Below, piece after piece: positions 53,671-64,000 of a stretch of DNA of 64,000 nucleotides. The stretch is from Halichondria panicea (taxonomy: Eukaryota > Porifera > Demospongiae > Suberitida > Halichondriidae): positions 2,005,669 to 2,069,668 of the forward strand of contig NC_087386.1 of the NCBI RefSeq assembly GCF_963675165.1, read 5' to 3'. The notes below the pieces were generated by a model, which ran no database searches, was not told where the DNA came from, and saw nothing but the letters and a program-made list of their open reading frames with translations. The number at the start of each line of letters is the position of its first letter. Positions within the stretch are counted from its first letter, which is position 1. The position numbers were made by a program, and so were the translations under genes.

Positions 53671-54599
53671 CCACCCCCTCATGCACACACACACACACAC
53701 ACCCTCACATGCAGGAGTGGAGCGATGTGCTTGCCAATATTGCACACACACATGCTGAAAAGTGCATTTATGCTCACAGCGACAAAACTGAAAGAAACAA
53801 AGCAGGAGCTCCTTCTTTCTCTTCAGTCGGTGAAAATGTCTTAGCAACCACCGGAAAGATCGACTATAAGTTGTTTGTCGACTACTAGGGGACAGAAAAG
53901 CAGCACTATAGTTACCCCAATTGTAAATGGGGCGAAATGTGTGGTCATTACACCCAGGTAAGATGCGAGATGTACCATGCATGCATGCATGTATATAGGG
54001 AGGTATATAGCATGATATTGCATATCTACGTGTAGATAGCCTGGGCCAAAACAACCCACGTTGGATGTGCCGTTGCCGACTGTCCTTATTTTATGGGTTT
54101 CAGTTTAAAGATATTCGTGTGCAACTATGGACCGGCGTGAGTGTAGTCTTCATTATTTTGCATTGCTCGTCTAACTATCTCTATATATAGGTATTGTAGG
54201 GCCCTTTCGTTTTTCAATGCAGGGGTAACTATGTTAGAGTCAATCCGTACATACAAGGATCCTCGTGCAGCCAGTGTCCAGCTGGGTTAAATACGTGCAG
54301 TAATAACTTGTGCTCTTCTGGTTCAGTCTCCTCAACTGTTGGTGAGTGGCTTCCTAAGCTAGCTGCATGTATACATTGTATGCGACCTGTGCACTATTAT
54401 AATAGCTCATTACAAATGGTTGCAGGTTGCCATAATTATTTGTATAAGCCAGCTAGTATACAATATAGTTAGCATAGTTACGCCAATTTGAAATTGTAGT
54501 AACTGCTCTGTTATTCTCCTCACAGACACCTCTTCCAGTCTAGAGGCTCTCATTCAGCTCATCATGAACATGAAGGAGGCTGAGAGAGAAAGGGAATGA

Positions 54600-55103
54600 A
54601 ACAATGTCGTAGCTATATGAACATATGAACATGAAGTTAGTGAGTAGCTGTATACCAATTAGTGGTTTGTAGTTCTGAAACGGATCAGTCATGCATATAG
54701 TTTATTCATATCGTTTAATTGCAGTGTAGCTGCTCTAACCGATAGAATGATTTTTCTCTAGTTTGGTTAACGTTGAATTTAGTACTGATAATACTTATTG
54801 TAGCTTTATGTCAATATTCTCAAAGTTGAGTGCAGATGATTGGCTTTGTGTGTGGTGTGTGTCTGAGTGCATATGATGGGAGCTTAATGATCTGATGTGT
54901 TTGTTGGGTCCATATATCGTTCCACTGAATTAAACTGCTAGTAATACAATCTTTCTGTGTACGTGTATTATTACATAAGATGCAGCGTCTCAGTCGATCA
55001 ATTGCTGGCAGTCATTGAGTTATAGAAGCAGCAGCTAAACTTTTTCTCGATTGAAAGTTTCAACTGTAAATCATCACTTCCAAACGGTTACAGCACTACA
55101 AAA
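54600..55103. promoter_or_regulatory. Spacer and weakened promoter of CAP copy 2
   Basis: Holds the conserved cluster spacer (TCTGAGTGCATATGATGGGA, ATCTGATGTGTTTGTTGGGT, GATGCAGCGTCTCAGTCGAT). The TATA box is altered to TATAGAAG at about 55021. It is otherwise the same as the spacers before copies 3 and 4. Confidence 0.6.
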
Positions 55104-57086
55104 ATGAAGACAGTAGTCATTTTTTTGCCTTTTAGCTGGCATTGTCTGTATTGGAACCGCTATAGCGGAACGGTTATCAGCCTGAGTGATGCTGACAAGT
55201 CATTGATCGTCAAGGCTCACAATGATATCCGTAGTGATGTGTCCCCTACTGCAGCCAATATGGTTAAACTTGTAAATCAATATATACATACACACACACA
55301 CACAACCACCCCCTCATGCACACACACATGCACTCACATGCAGGAGTGCTTCCCAATATTGCACACACACAAGCTGAAAAGTGCACATATGCTCACAGCG
55401 ACAAAACTGAAAGAAACAAAGCAGGAGCTCCTTCTTTCTCTTCAGTCGTTGAAAACATCTTAGCAGGCATTTTCAACAAATTTAAATTGACTATCAGTTT
55501 TTTGTCGACTACTGGGGGACAGAAAAGCAGCACTATAGTTACCCCAATTGTGACTCGGGCAAAGTGTGTGGTCATTACACCCAGGTAAGATGTGAGATAT
55601 ACGTGTATACCATGCATGTATATATATAGGGAGGTATATATAAATTATAGGCATGATATTGTAATTTACATGTAGATAGCCTGGGCCAAAACAACCCACG
55701 TTGGATGTGCCGTTGCCGACTGTCCTTATATTATGGATGACCGTTTAACAATATTTGTGTGCAACTATGGACCGGCGTGAGTTATTCATCATTTTACATT
55801 TGTTTTTCATTATTTTGCATTGCTCGTCTATTTCTATATACGTATTTATAGCATTATAACATTTATAAGGCTCTAAAAGAAACCATTCGTTTCAATGCAG
55901 GGGTAACGTTGGTGGAGAGAAACCGTACATACAAGGATCCTCGTGCAGCCAGTGTCCAGCTGGCTTAAACACGTGCAGTAATAAATTGTGCACTTCTGAT
56001 TCAACTGTTGAATTGCACATGCAACCATTAGTCTCTGCACATGCAGTGATCATGTCTGCACAAACCATTAATCTCTGCACATGCAGTGATCATGTCTGCA
56101 CATGCAACCATTAGTCTCTGCGTGTGCAGTGATCATGTCTGCACATGCAACCATTAGTCTGTGCACATGCAGTGATCATCAATTAATTGAACCCAAGGTG
56201 TACTAGCCTCGAATCCCTAACCCTAAGCTTATCTCCGTTGAAGGACCAGCCATCACACCATCAAACGTTAAACATTCACAACATGTAGCCACGAGGGCAA
56301 AATTCTACTGCGCATGCCCATATGGAGAGCCGCAAAATCAGCTAAGAAAAAGGACATAATTATAATTATTATCACTGCAGACACTAATGGTTAAGGTTGC
56401 ATGTGCAGAGACTAATGGTTGCATGTGCAGACATGATCACTGCATGTGCAGAGACTAATGGTTGCATGTGCAGACATGATCACTGCATGTGCACAGACTA
56501 ATGGTTGCATGTGCAGACATGATCACTGCATGTGCAGAGACTAGTGGTTGCATGTGCAGAGATTAATGGTTGCATGTGCAGACATGATCACTGCACACAC
56601 AGAGACTAATGGTTGCATGTGCAGACATGCATGATCACTGCATAAGGCGATCATTGCACGTGCATGCTATCTCAGTATATTCACACCAGGACACGCCTAT
56701 GTACATGCAGACATTGTTATTGAAACACACGGCGCGCCATAAGTGCGTAAAAAAAAATTATGTTCAGACTCCGTCCTTTGTGAATTTTCGTCAGTTAAAA
56801 AAACAGGATATGACGTCATCAAATAATGAGTAATGAAGACCTCCCTCCCTCATCGGGGTTGAGCTAGTATTCTCATCTGAAACAAGTATGCAACTATAAC
56901 AGTGGCCTAACCTTGGTAAACCAGTGCTAGTACACACCATAATTATAGTTGGCATATATATATAATTATATATAGATACGCCAATAGTAAATTTCTGTTA
57001 TTCTCCTCACAGACACCTCTTCCAGTCAAGAGGCCTTCATTCAACTCATCATGAACATGATGGAGGCCGAGAGAGAAAGGGAATGA
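55104..57086 (+). pseudogene. CAP copy 2, frameshifted and interrupted
   Basis: Exons equivalent to copy 3 at 55104-55271, 55344-55584, 55676-55776, 55902-56008 and 57013-57086. Small deletions in exon 1 shift and restore the frame across the signal peptide, destroying the usual CCLLAGIVLCIG core. A 10-bp deletion at the start of exon 2 (GAGTG|CTTCC) shifts the rest. The exon 4 donor is gone: right after TTCAACTGTTG the sequence enters an inserted inverted minisatellite of about 630 bp. Three independent lesions make this a pseudogene. It shares the intact exon 3 and Cys-rich exon 4 sequence with its neighbours. Confidence 0.85.
56009..56645. mobile_element. Inverted minisatellite insertion in CAP copy 2
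   Basis: Left arm (56009-56180): tandem units TGCACATGCAACCATTAGTC / TCTGCACATGCAGTGATCAT. Right arm (56390-56645): the same units in reverse complement. About 210 bp of other sequence sits between. It lies exactly where the exon 4 splice donor should be. No ORF; a foldback structure. Confidence 0.8.
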
Positions 57087-57399
57087 AACAATGTCGTAGC
57101 TATGAACATATGAACATGAAGTTAGTGAGTAGCTGTATACCAATTAGTGGTTTGTAGTTCCGAAACACATGGTAGGATCAGTCGTGCGTATAGTTTCTTT
57201 TTAGTTCATATCATTTAATTGCAGTGTAGCTGTTCTAACCGATACAATGATTGTTCTCTAGTTTGGTTGACCTTGAATTTAGTACATAAATGCTGATAAT
57301 ACTTATTGTAGCTTTATGTCAATATTCTCAAAGTTGAGTGCAGATGATGATTGGCTTTGTGCGTGGTGTGTGTCTGAGTGCATATGATGGGATTTTAAT

Positions 57400-57618
57400 G
57401 ATCTGATGTGTTTGTTGGGTCCATATGTCGTTCCACTGAATTATAACAACTGCTAGTAATACAATCTTTCTGTGTACGTGTGTTATTACATGAGATGCAG
57501 CGTCTCAGTCGATTAATTGCTGGCGGTCATTCAGTTATAAAAGCAGCAGCTAAAATTTTTCTCGATTCAAAGTTTCAACTGCAAATCATCACTTCCAAAC
57601 GGTTACAGCACTACCAAA
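57400..57618 (+). promoter_or_regulatory. TATA promoter of intact CAP copy 3
   Basis: TATAAAAGCAGCAGC, with the TATA box at 57536-57543, 76 bp before the ATG. Upstream is the conserved block GATGCAGCGTCTCAGTCGAT. The block from the TATA box to the ATG (CAAAGTTTCAACTGCAAATC, then AAACGGTTACAGCACTAC) is nearly identical to copy 4 and recognisable in the relic at 38.8 kb. A sharp TATA promoter suggests regulated, tissue-specific expression (inference). Confidence 0.75.
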
Positions 57619-58744
57619 ATGAAGACAGGAGTCATTTTTTGTTGCCTTCTAGCCGGCATTGTCCTCTGTATTGGAACGGCTAGCGGAACGGTTGTCAGCC
57701 TGAGTGATGCTGACAAGTTATTGATCGTCAAAACTCACAATGATATCCGGAGTGATGTGTCCCCTACTGCAGCCAATATGGTTAAACTTGTAAGTCAATA
57801 CACACACACAACCACCCCCTCACACACACACACACACACACATGCAGGAGTGGAGCGATGTGCTTGCCAATATTGCACACACACATGCTGAAAAGTGCAC
57901 ATTTGCTCACAGCGACAGAACTGAAAGAAACAAAGCAGGAGCTCCTTCTTTCTCTTCAGTCGGTGAAAACATCTTAGCAGACGTTTTCTACAAAATCGAC
58001 TATCAGTTTTTTGTCAACGATTGGGGATCAGAAAAGCAGCATTATAGTTACCCCAATTGTAACTCAGGCGAAGTGTGTGGTCATTACACCCAGGTAAGAT
58101 GTGAGATATACGTGTATATACCATGCATGTATAGGGAGGTATATATAGCATGATATTATAGTTTACATGTAGATAGCCTGGGCCGAAACAACCCATGTTG
58201 GATGTGCCGTTGCCGACTGTCCTTTTATTATGGATGACCGTTTAACAATATTCGTGTGCAACTATGGACCGGCGTGAGTGGAGCCTTCATTATTTTGTAT
58301 TGCTCATGTGTAAGGCTCTAATAACGAAACCATTCGTTTCAATGCAGGGGCAACTATCCATACGTACAAGGATCCTCATGCAGCCAGTGTCCAGCTGGCT
58401 TAAACACGTGCAGTAATAAAGTGTGCAGTAATAAATTGTGCACTTCTGGTTCAACTGTTGGTGAGTGGCTTCCTATAAGCTAGCTGCATACACACATTGT
58501 ACATGACCTGTACACTATATATAGCTCCTTACAAATGGTTGCAGGATTGCCATATACTTTAACGTTGGTAACCAACTAGTGCTAGTACACACCATAATTA
58601 TAGTTGGCATATAAATGCGCCAATTTGAAATTGTAGTAAATTTAGTAATGCTCTGTTATTCTCCTCACAGACACCTCTTCCAGTCAAGAGGCCTTCATTC
58701 AACTCATCATGAACATGATGGAGGCTGAGAGAGAAAGGGAATGA
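57619..58744 (+). CDS. CAP-superfamily secreted protein, copy 3, intact
   Basis: Exons 57619-57789, 57848-58093, 58173-58273, 58348-58460 and 58671-58744 join in phase to 234 aa. A clear signal peptide (GVIFCCLLAGIVLCIG, residues 4-19) is followed by a CAP/SCP domain. Within it, HNDIRSDVSPTA is the usual first helix motif, GENILA carries the conserved Glu, GHYTQIAWAETTHVGC is CAP signature 1 and FVCNYGPAGNY is signature 2. A Cys-rich segment (CSQCPAG, then repeated CSNK units) and a short helical acidic/basic tail (MNMMEAERERE) end the protein. CAP proteins are extracellular, with roles from sterol binding to defence; no specific role can be read here. Exon 4 has an extra CSNK unit relative to copies 1 and 2. 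It is the only copy with no lesion. Confidence 0.88.
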
Positions 58745-59292
58745 AACAATGTCGTAGCTATGAACATATGAACATGAAGTTAGTGAGTAGCTGTATACCA
58801 ATTAGTGGTTTGTAGTTCCAAAACACATGGTATAGGATCAGTCATGCGTATAGTTTCTTCTTAGTTCATATCGTTTAATTGCAGTGTAGCTGCTCTAACC
58901 GATAGAATAATTATTCTCTAGACCTTGAATTTAGTACATAAATGCTAATATAATACTTATTGTACATGTAGCTTTGTGTCAATATCTCAAAGTTGAGTAG
59001 TGCGGATGATTGGCTTTGTGCGTGGTGTGTGTCTGAGTGCATATGATGGGAGCTATGTGTGGTTAATGATCTGATGTGTTTGTTGGATCCATACATCGTT
59101 CCACTGAATTAACAACTGCTCGATTGCTAGTAATACAATCTTTCTGTGTACGCGTGTTATTACATAAGATGCAGCGCCTCAGTCGATTAATTGCTGGCGG
59201 TCATTGAGTTATAAAAGCAGCAGCTAAACTTTTTCTCGATTCAAAGTTTCAACTGCAAATCATCACTTCCAAACGGTTACAGCACTACGAAA
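58745..59292 (+). promoter_or_regulatory. Spacer and TATA promoter of CAP copy 4
   Basis: A repeat of the cluster spacer with TATAAAAG at 59210-59217, 76 bp before the ATG, the same spacing as copy 3. No other gene is seen in the spacer. Confidence 0.7.
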
Positions 59293-59484
59293 ATGAAGAC
59301 AGGAGTCATTCTTTGTTGCCTTCTAGCCGGCATTGTCCTCTGTATTGGAACGGCTAGCGGAACGGGTGTCACCCTGAGTGATTGTGACAAGTCAGTGATC
59401 ATCAAAACTCACAATGATATCCGGAGTGATGTGTCCCCTACTGCAGCTAATATGGTTAAACTTGTAAGTCATGCAACACACATG

Positions 59485-59524
<40 letters not shown>

Positions 59525-60471
59525 CCACCCCCTCACACACACTCACATGCAGGAGTGGAGCGAGGTGCTTGCCAAGATTGCACAAACACATGCTAAAAAG
59601 TGCACATATCGTTTATAGCAACAGAGCTGAGAGAGACAAAGCAGCAGCTCCTTATTTCTCTTCAGTCGGTGAAAACATCGTAGCATTCTCTGGAAGTATC
59701 GACTATCAAAATTTTATTGACTACTTGAGGAGAGAAAAGCAGCATTATAGTTACCCCATTTATAACTCAGGCAAAGACTGTAGTCATTACAAGCAGGTGA
59801 GATGTGAGATGTACCTGTACCATGTACATGTATATGTTATAGGGAGGTATAGCATGCATAATTATAATTGTGATTTACATGTATACAGATAGCCTGGGCC
59901 ACTACAACCCACGTTGGATGTGCCACTGCCCTCTGTCCTTCTGTCGGTATGAATGTTTTCATATGCAACTATGGACCATTGTGAGTGGAGTCTGCATTGC
60001 TCATCTATCTCTATATAGATATAATTATGTATTATTATAACTCTAATAACGAAAAACCATTCGTTTTCAATGCAGGGGTAACTATCAGGGAGTCAATCCA
60101 TACGTACAAGGATCTTCGTGCAGCCAGTGTCCAGCTGGTTTTAACACGTGCAGTAATAAATTGTGCTCTTCTGCATGGTTCAACTGTTGGTTAGTGGCTT
60201 CCTAAGCTAGCTGCATACATTGTACATGACCTGTATACACTATATAGCTCCTTACAAATGGTTGCAGGATTGCCATACTTTAACCTTGGTAAACCAGCGC
60301 TATATATAGTACCAGGAGTACATAGTTGGCATATAGTTACGCCAATTTGAAATTGTAGTAAATTTAGTAATGCTCTGTTATTCTCCTCACCTCACAGACA
60401 CCTCTTCCAGTCAAGAGGCCTTCATTCAACTCATCATGAACATGATGGAGGCTGAGAGAGAAAGGGAATGA
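59293..60471 (+). pseudogene. CAP copy 4, frameshifts in exons 2 and 4
   Basis: Exons 59293-59463, 59553-59796, 59889-59980, 60076-60189 and 60398-60471. The signal peptide is intact (GVILCCLLAGIVLCIG). Compared with copy 3, exon 2 has one extra base near 59610 and exon 4 has four extra bases (GCAT near 60174), so the spliced frame fails. Exon 3 is shortened by nine bases in frame and reads FICNYGPL rather than FVCNYGPA. The exon 4 donor is gttagt rather than gtgagt. The first intron, a CA repeat, is itself open in the frame that exon 2 uses after the extra base. An unspliced intron would therefore give a continuous frame from the signal peptide into the CAP domain as far as the exon 2 donor. 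It is most likely a pseudogene. Confidence 0.7.
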
Positions 60472-60839
60472 AACAATGTCGTAGCTATGAACATATGAAC
60501 ATGAAGTTAGTGAGTAGCTGTACACCAATTAGTGGTTTGTAGTTCCGAAACACATGGTAGGATCAGTCATGCGTATAGTTTCTTCTTAGTTCATATCGTT
60601 TAATTGCAGTGTAGCTGCTCTAAACCGATGTATAGATCCACCTGCGTACTAAAAGACTGCACTAACACTAGCACTACATTGGCTATAGCTGTAGTGCATA
60701 CGTGCTGGGCTGAACATAAGTTTGGGGGTTCTAAAAAATGTGCCACTCAAAAGCGGAATTAATTTTTTCTGGCGCTGTAATTACATCAATTACGATACTT
60801 TTACAATGGTGCCCATTTCATTGCCCCTCCCCCTCTCAG

Positions 60840-61174
60840 TCCATCCTAGTTGACCTCGGCTGGGACCTCCTCTCTCTCCTCACCTCACCCCATGACTGTC
60901 TGTGTGTGAGACTGACGCCAGGTGGTCGCTGGTGGACAAGATCGTAGAGGTACGGCCACTCAAATCACATGACTAGATACTATGTAAACTCCCCCTCTGC
61001 AGCTCGGCTCCCCTAAAGAGATGTGTCTGTCTGTACTGGAACAGGTGGACTCACTGGCCTCTTTTGCTCACCTATTACTTGTGGAGGAGATAATGCATCG
61101 TATCTACCAGTTGTGCTGAGCCAGCAGTTTCTCCTCTCACTGTGTTCGGCTCATGTGATCACTTTGTTAGAAAG
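60840..61174 (+). pseudogene. Glomulin pseudogene, exon 3 and fused exons 4/8
   Basis: 60840-60949 matches glomulin exon 3 (SILVDLGWDLLSLL) but small indels shift the frame to a stop. 61003-61174 starts as exon 4 (LGSPKEMCL with changes) and jumps, at a shared ACT, directly into the second half of exon 8 (GGCCTCTTTTGCTCACC to the donor AAAG|gtaagt). Introns 4-7 and the exons between are deleted. It is the continuation of the fragment at 46772-47107. Confidence 0.88.
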
Positions 61175-62777
61175 GTAAGTGTTGTGTAAGATAACCAATG
61201 ATAGCTGGTACCGTATATAGCGCAACATTTTCGAGGGGCTTAATTTTCGCTGTTTTCGTGGGTTAGCAATCCTACACAAAAATTAAGTCCTAATTATCTG
61301 CTATAACGTGCAAAGATTAAAGGCGTGGCTTCCGGTAAGCATTGTGCAACGAAATGCTTTTAGAGGCCATTCCACAAAATATAAGTGCTTCGAAAATTTC
61401 GCACTATATGGTAAATCGGTGTTGTCTTGTCATACTTCTAAAGTTCCTCTATAAGTATTATAGTTGTTTGTGTTCCTAATAAATCTCCATGCACTTCTGT
61501 ATAATAATGTTATACACGTAAAATTTCGAAATGCATGGCCAAAAATATAGTTTCCCTTAGTTTATGTAACTGCTATAGCAATTGCTCTAGCTCTTGTTTG
61601 GTTGACCTTAATTACTGTTTGAGATACGATAGCTTCATGTCAATTAAGCCATCCTATAACCTGCATGCTCATTCACAAAGCTGGGTGCAGATGAAATGCT
61701 TGTGTGACAGTATTGTGTCTGAGTGCATATAAACGAGTGAACAGCTGTGTATGGTATGTCTTGTGTGTCCAGTGGTGTGCTCTGTATTATTAGCCTTGGC
61801 ATGATGCCCGTACTTTCCCTGGTGACTCCCCTAGTTGCCAGGTTGTCTGGCACATATACCGTATAGTGGGTAATTTTCGTGGGGTAAAAAATTCGTTTAA
61901 CTCGAAAACGGTGATTTTCGGGAGTAAAAATTTTGTTTAGTCCCACGCCTATGTTAAAATTTCGTGGAGGTCAGTTGCCCACAAAAATTACCCGCTATCT
62001 GTATTGACACAGCTGGCAAAGTACTTGCCCTTAAGCTATAACAGCTACACTATAAACTATCTGTCAGCTGTTAATTGTCTTATACCCATTGTACATAATG
62101 ATTTTCAGTATACTCAATAGTTATTCACCCATGCAGCCATTACGTATAGTAAACTATCAGATAGTAAAATAATGTTGATTTGAGTACATAACACAAAACA
62201 CCTAACAGTCTAATTTGGCAGTAGCTAGAAGAATCATAAATTATGGCTACTAAGCTATCTGTTCTCTCAGTTCAGCCTCTGCTAAACAACTCTGCGAGGA
62301 GTGTTACAATTGTCGGCTTTGAACGTGATGCCGGCCGCTTGACTCCTCATAGCCATCGAGTGTGATCTTCAAGAGCTAGTTTCAATTCTCCTAAGAAATC
62401 CTCTCATCTCTCGTACACTTCTTTGCACTTGGGAAATGAAATCTCGTGATGAAAGTTGAAATAAGCTGCGTTGAGCCTCGTTGAGAAGCTAGTTTGCAGT
62501 TGCTTTGAACGTAAAGTTCGGAACTCTTCGGATATTTGATTACTCTTTAATACCTCTTTTGGTTAGTTTTTGAAATATTGATGCTGACATGGAGACTCTC
62601 TCTCTCAGACTTACGTTGCAGATTTTGATTGATATATTGTGGATTCTGTTAGAGCTTTTTATAGCCTGTTGACAGACCTGGTGTTTCCCTGGTGCTTTCC
62701 CTGGTGATTCCCCAGGTGGCCCCCCTAGTCAGTGTCAGGGGCTTACCCAACCATCTGCTTAAGGATTTTGATTGATA
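61175..62777. repeat. Long repeat unit C with embedded small elements
   Basis: Follows the pseudogene's exon 8 just as unit A follows the functional exon 8 (GTAAGTGTTGTGTAAGATAA shared). It contains inverted-repeat elements at 61211-61412 (TACCGTATATAGCGC ends) and 61857-62003 (ACCGTATAGTGGGTAATTTT ends). The degraded minus-strand gene end lies at about 62640-62370. No intact gene. Confidence 0.65.
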
Positions 62778-64000
62778 TACCGTATAGCGGGTAATTTTCG
62801 GGGGACAAATATTCGTGGTTCAGCAATCTTGAGATATTTCGTGGGTAATATTTTCGTGGTTGGAGTTTGCACTACAGGTAAAGGTAGGCAAGGTCGCTTT
62901 ATTCGTGGTCAGACCTTCAACCACGAAAACCACGAATATTTTGCCCCACGAAAATTACCCTCTACATGTATACGTATTGTGGATTCTGTTACATGTAGAG
63001 CTTTTTATAGCCTGGTGCTTTCCCTGGTGATTCCCCAGGTGGCCCCCCCAGTCAGTGTCAGGGGCTTACCCGATCATCTGCTATCAATAAGTTCTAACAT
63101 TCCCTGGTTGCCAACCAGCTACTGTTACCTGTCCACTGCAGCATTCCAGTACTAATGTTTGTATGCATGTATACATGTACACTGTCCGTAGCAGGCTGCA
63201 TCCAGTCTAGATTACCACACATTTGTGAGTAGTTGTAGAATATTTTGTGATTGTTAAGAAATATATATCATTGTGTATAGGTGAATAAATGAGCTACAAC
63301 GATGTGTACACGGAAAGGAATGCAGTTGTTACACAGCTCACTCGTGCGCATATTGGATATATTGGCTTAGTAGTGCCTTTGCCCTCGGGCCTAAGTCACT
63401 ACTGAGCCAATATATCCCATGTGGCACTCGTGCATGTGTCACAACTATTACATATGGTTGTAGCTGAGTGTCTGCTATTTATAGCCCGGCTGTATAGTCA
63501 CATATACCGTATAGCGGGTAATTTTCGGGGGACAAAATATTCGTGGTTGAGCAGTATTTAGTCATTTCGTGGATAATATTTTCGTGGCTGCTTGCACTGC
63601 AGGTAAAGGTAGGTATGGTCGCTTCATTCGTGGGTAAGATATTCGTGGTCAGACCTTCAACCACGAAAACCACGAATATTTATCTCCACAGACTTAATTT
63701 TTGTTCGAGACTTATCTGGGGTGTCTTTCACACATGAATATCTGTAGGGTTAGGGTTAGGGTTATCCAATAGAATATTTGCAGTATCATCTGCAGTTCTC
63801 TTTAGCTTGTCTTGCTCCATTGCCACCATTGGCATTGATATATTCACTACTGAATAATTATAAGGGCTCTCTGTAATCAGGACTGCATGAACCACTAATA
63901 AAGCACAGAGCTTGCATTGACTGATTCTAAGTTAATTGTTTTTGCATGATTTACAACTCCTTGCCTTTTATAATGCAGCCTACTCAATGTTGCTGATAAC
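62778..64000. other. Repeat-rich end of window, no gene seen
   Basis: Small inverted-repeat elements at 62778-62975 and 63506-63690 share ACCGTATAGCGGGTAATTTT ends. A hairpin at 63333-63447 has arms with ATATTGGCTTAGTAGTG and CACTACTGAGCCAATAT. A piece of the CCCTGGTGATTCCCCAGG repeat lies at 63004-63070. Three TTAGGG units lie at about 63744-63763. From 63770 to the end I see neither coding exons nor repeats. Confidence 0.6.

Larger units (their letters stand above)
51479..54599 (+). pseudogene. CAP-domain secreted protein, copy 1, premature stop
   Basis: Exons: 51479-51640 (signal peptide GVVFCCLLVIAGIVLCTG), 53715-53957, 54036-54136, 54223-54341 and 54526-54599. Phases agree with copy 3. 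The CAP signatures are GHYTQ, IAWAKTTHVGC and FVCNYGPAGNY, followed by the Cys-rich hinge CSQCPAG. In exon 2 the Trp codon seen in copy 3 (NDWG) is TAG at 53886-53888, which would truncate the protein before the signature motifs. Intron 1 is about 2.1 kb here (about 60 to 90 bp in the other copies) and includes a CA repeat plus an unrelated minus-strand fragment. It is either a pseudogene or carries a sequencing error. Confidence 0.75.

Overview
The window is nuclear DNA of an animal. Genes are split into many short GT-AG exons. All recognisable products are metazoan-type: a KIF1 kinesin, Integrator subunit 5, a SAPCD-type protein, bublin, NDOR1, a DHHC palmitoyltransferase, ribosomal protein eL28, glomulin and secreted CAP proteins. 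Compact genes, short introns, many CA microsatellites and dense small inverted-repeat elements fit an early-branching metazoan. A demosponge is my best guess, but that is inference. Most real genes are invisible as single ORFs. I rebuilt them by hand by joining exons with matching phase, so individual splice sites may be off by a few bases.

Layout. 92-15437 (-): KIF1-type kinesin, 53 exons, cut at its C-terminus by the window edge. It is head-to-head with INTS5 (15775-22350, +). A SAPCD1/2-like gene follows (22539-25936, +); its last intron holds a separate intronless gene on the same strand (24965-25747), a possible tail-anchored permuted-papain/LRAT-like protein. Bublin (26049-26489, -) is head-to-head with NDOR1 (26676-30433, +). 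An intronless DHHC palmitoyltransferase (30744-31661, -) and eL28 (31828-32801, -) follow. eL28 is head-to-head with glomulin (33008-46663, +).

From 34.6 kb the character changes. Glomulin intron 8 is about 9.4 kb of repeats: a 1.2-kb foldback element, a relic of a CAP gene, a hairpin element, minisatellites and a gene-fragment repeat (unit A). Beyond glomulin lies a broken second copy of glomulin (exons 1-2 at 46.8-47.1 kb; exons 3, 4 and 8 at 60.8-61.2 kb). Its intron 2 has been opened by about 13.7 kb carrying repeat unit B and four tandem CAP genes (51.5-60.5 kb). Only the third CAP copy (57619-58744) reads intact. The other three carry a stop codon or frameshifts. The last 2.8 kb is repeat unit C and small inverted-repeat elements.

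The single-copy genes are mostly housekeeping (transport, snRNA processing, Fe-S/redox electron supply, translation, cullin-ligase control) and do not form a pathway. What links them is shared promoters: three head-to-head pairs have only 186-337 bp between start codons. The most unusual parts are the CAP/glomulin duplication block, the nested gene, and the exon-by-exon expanded coiled coil of the kinesin.
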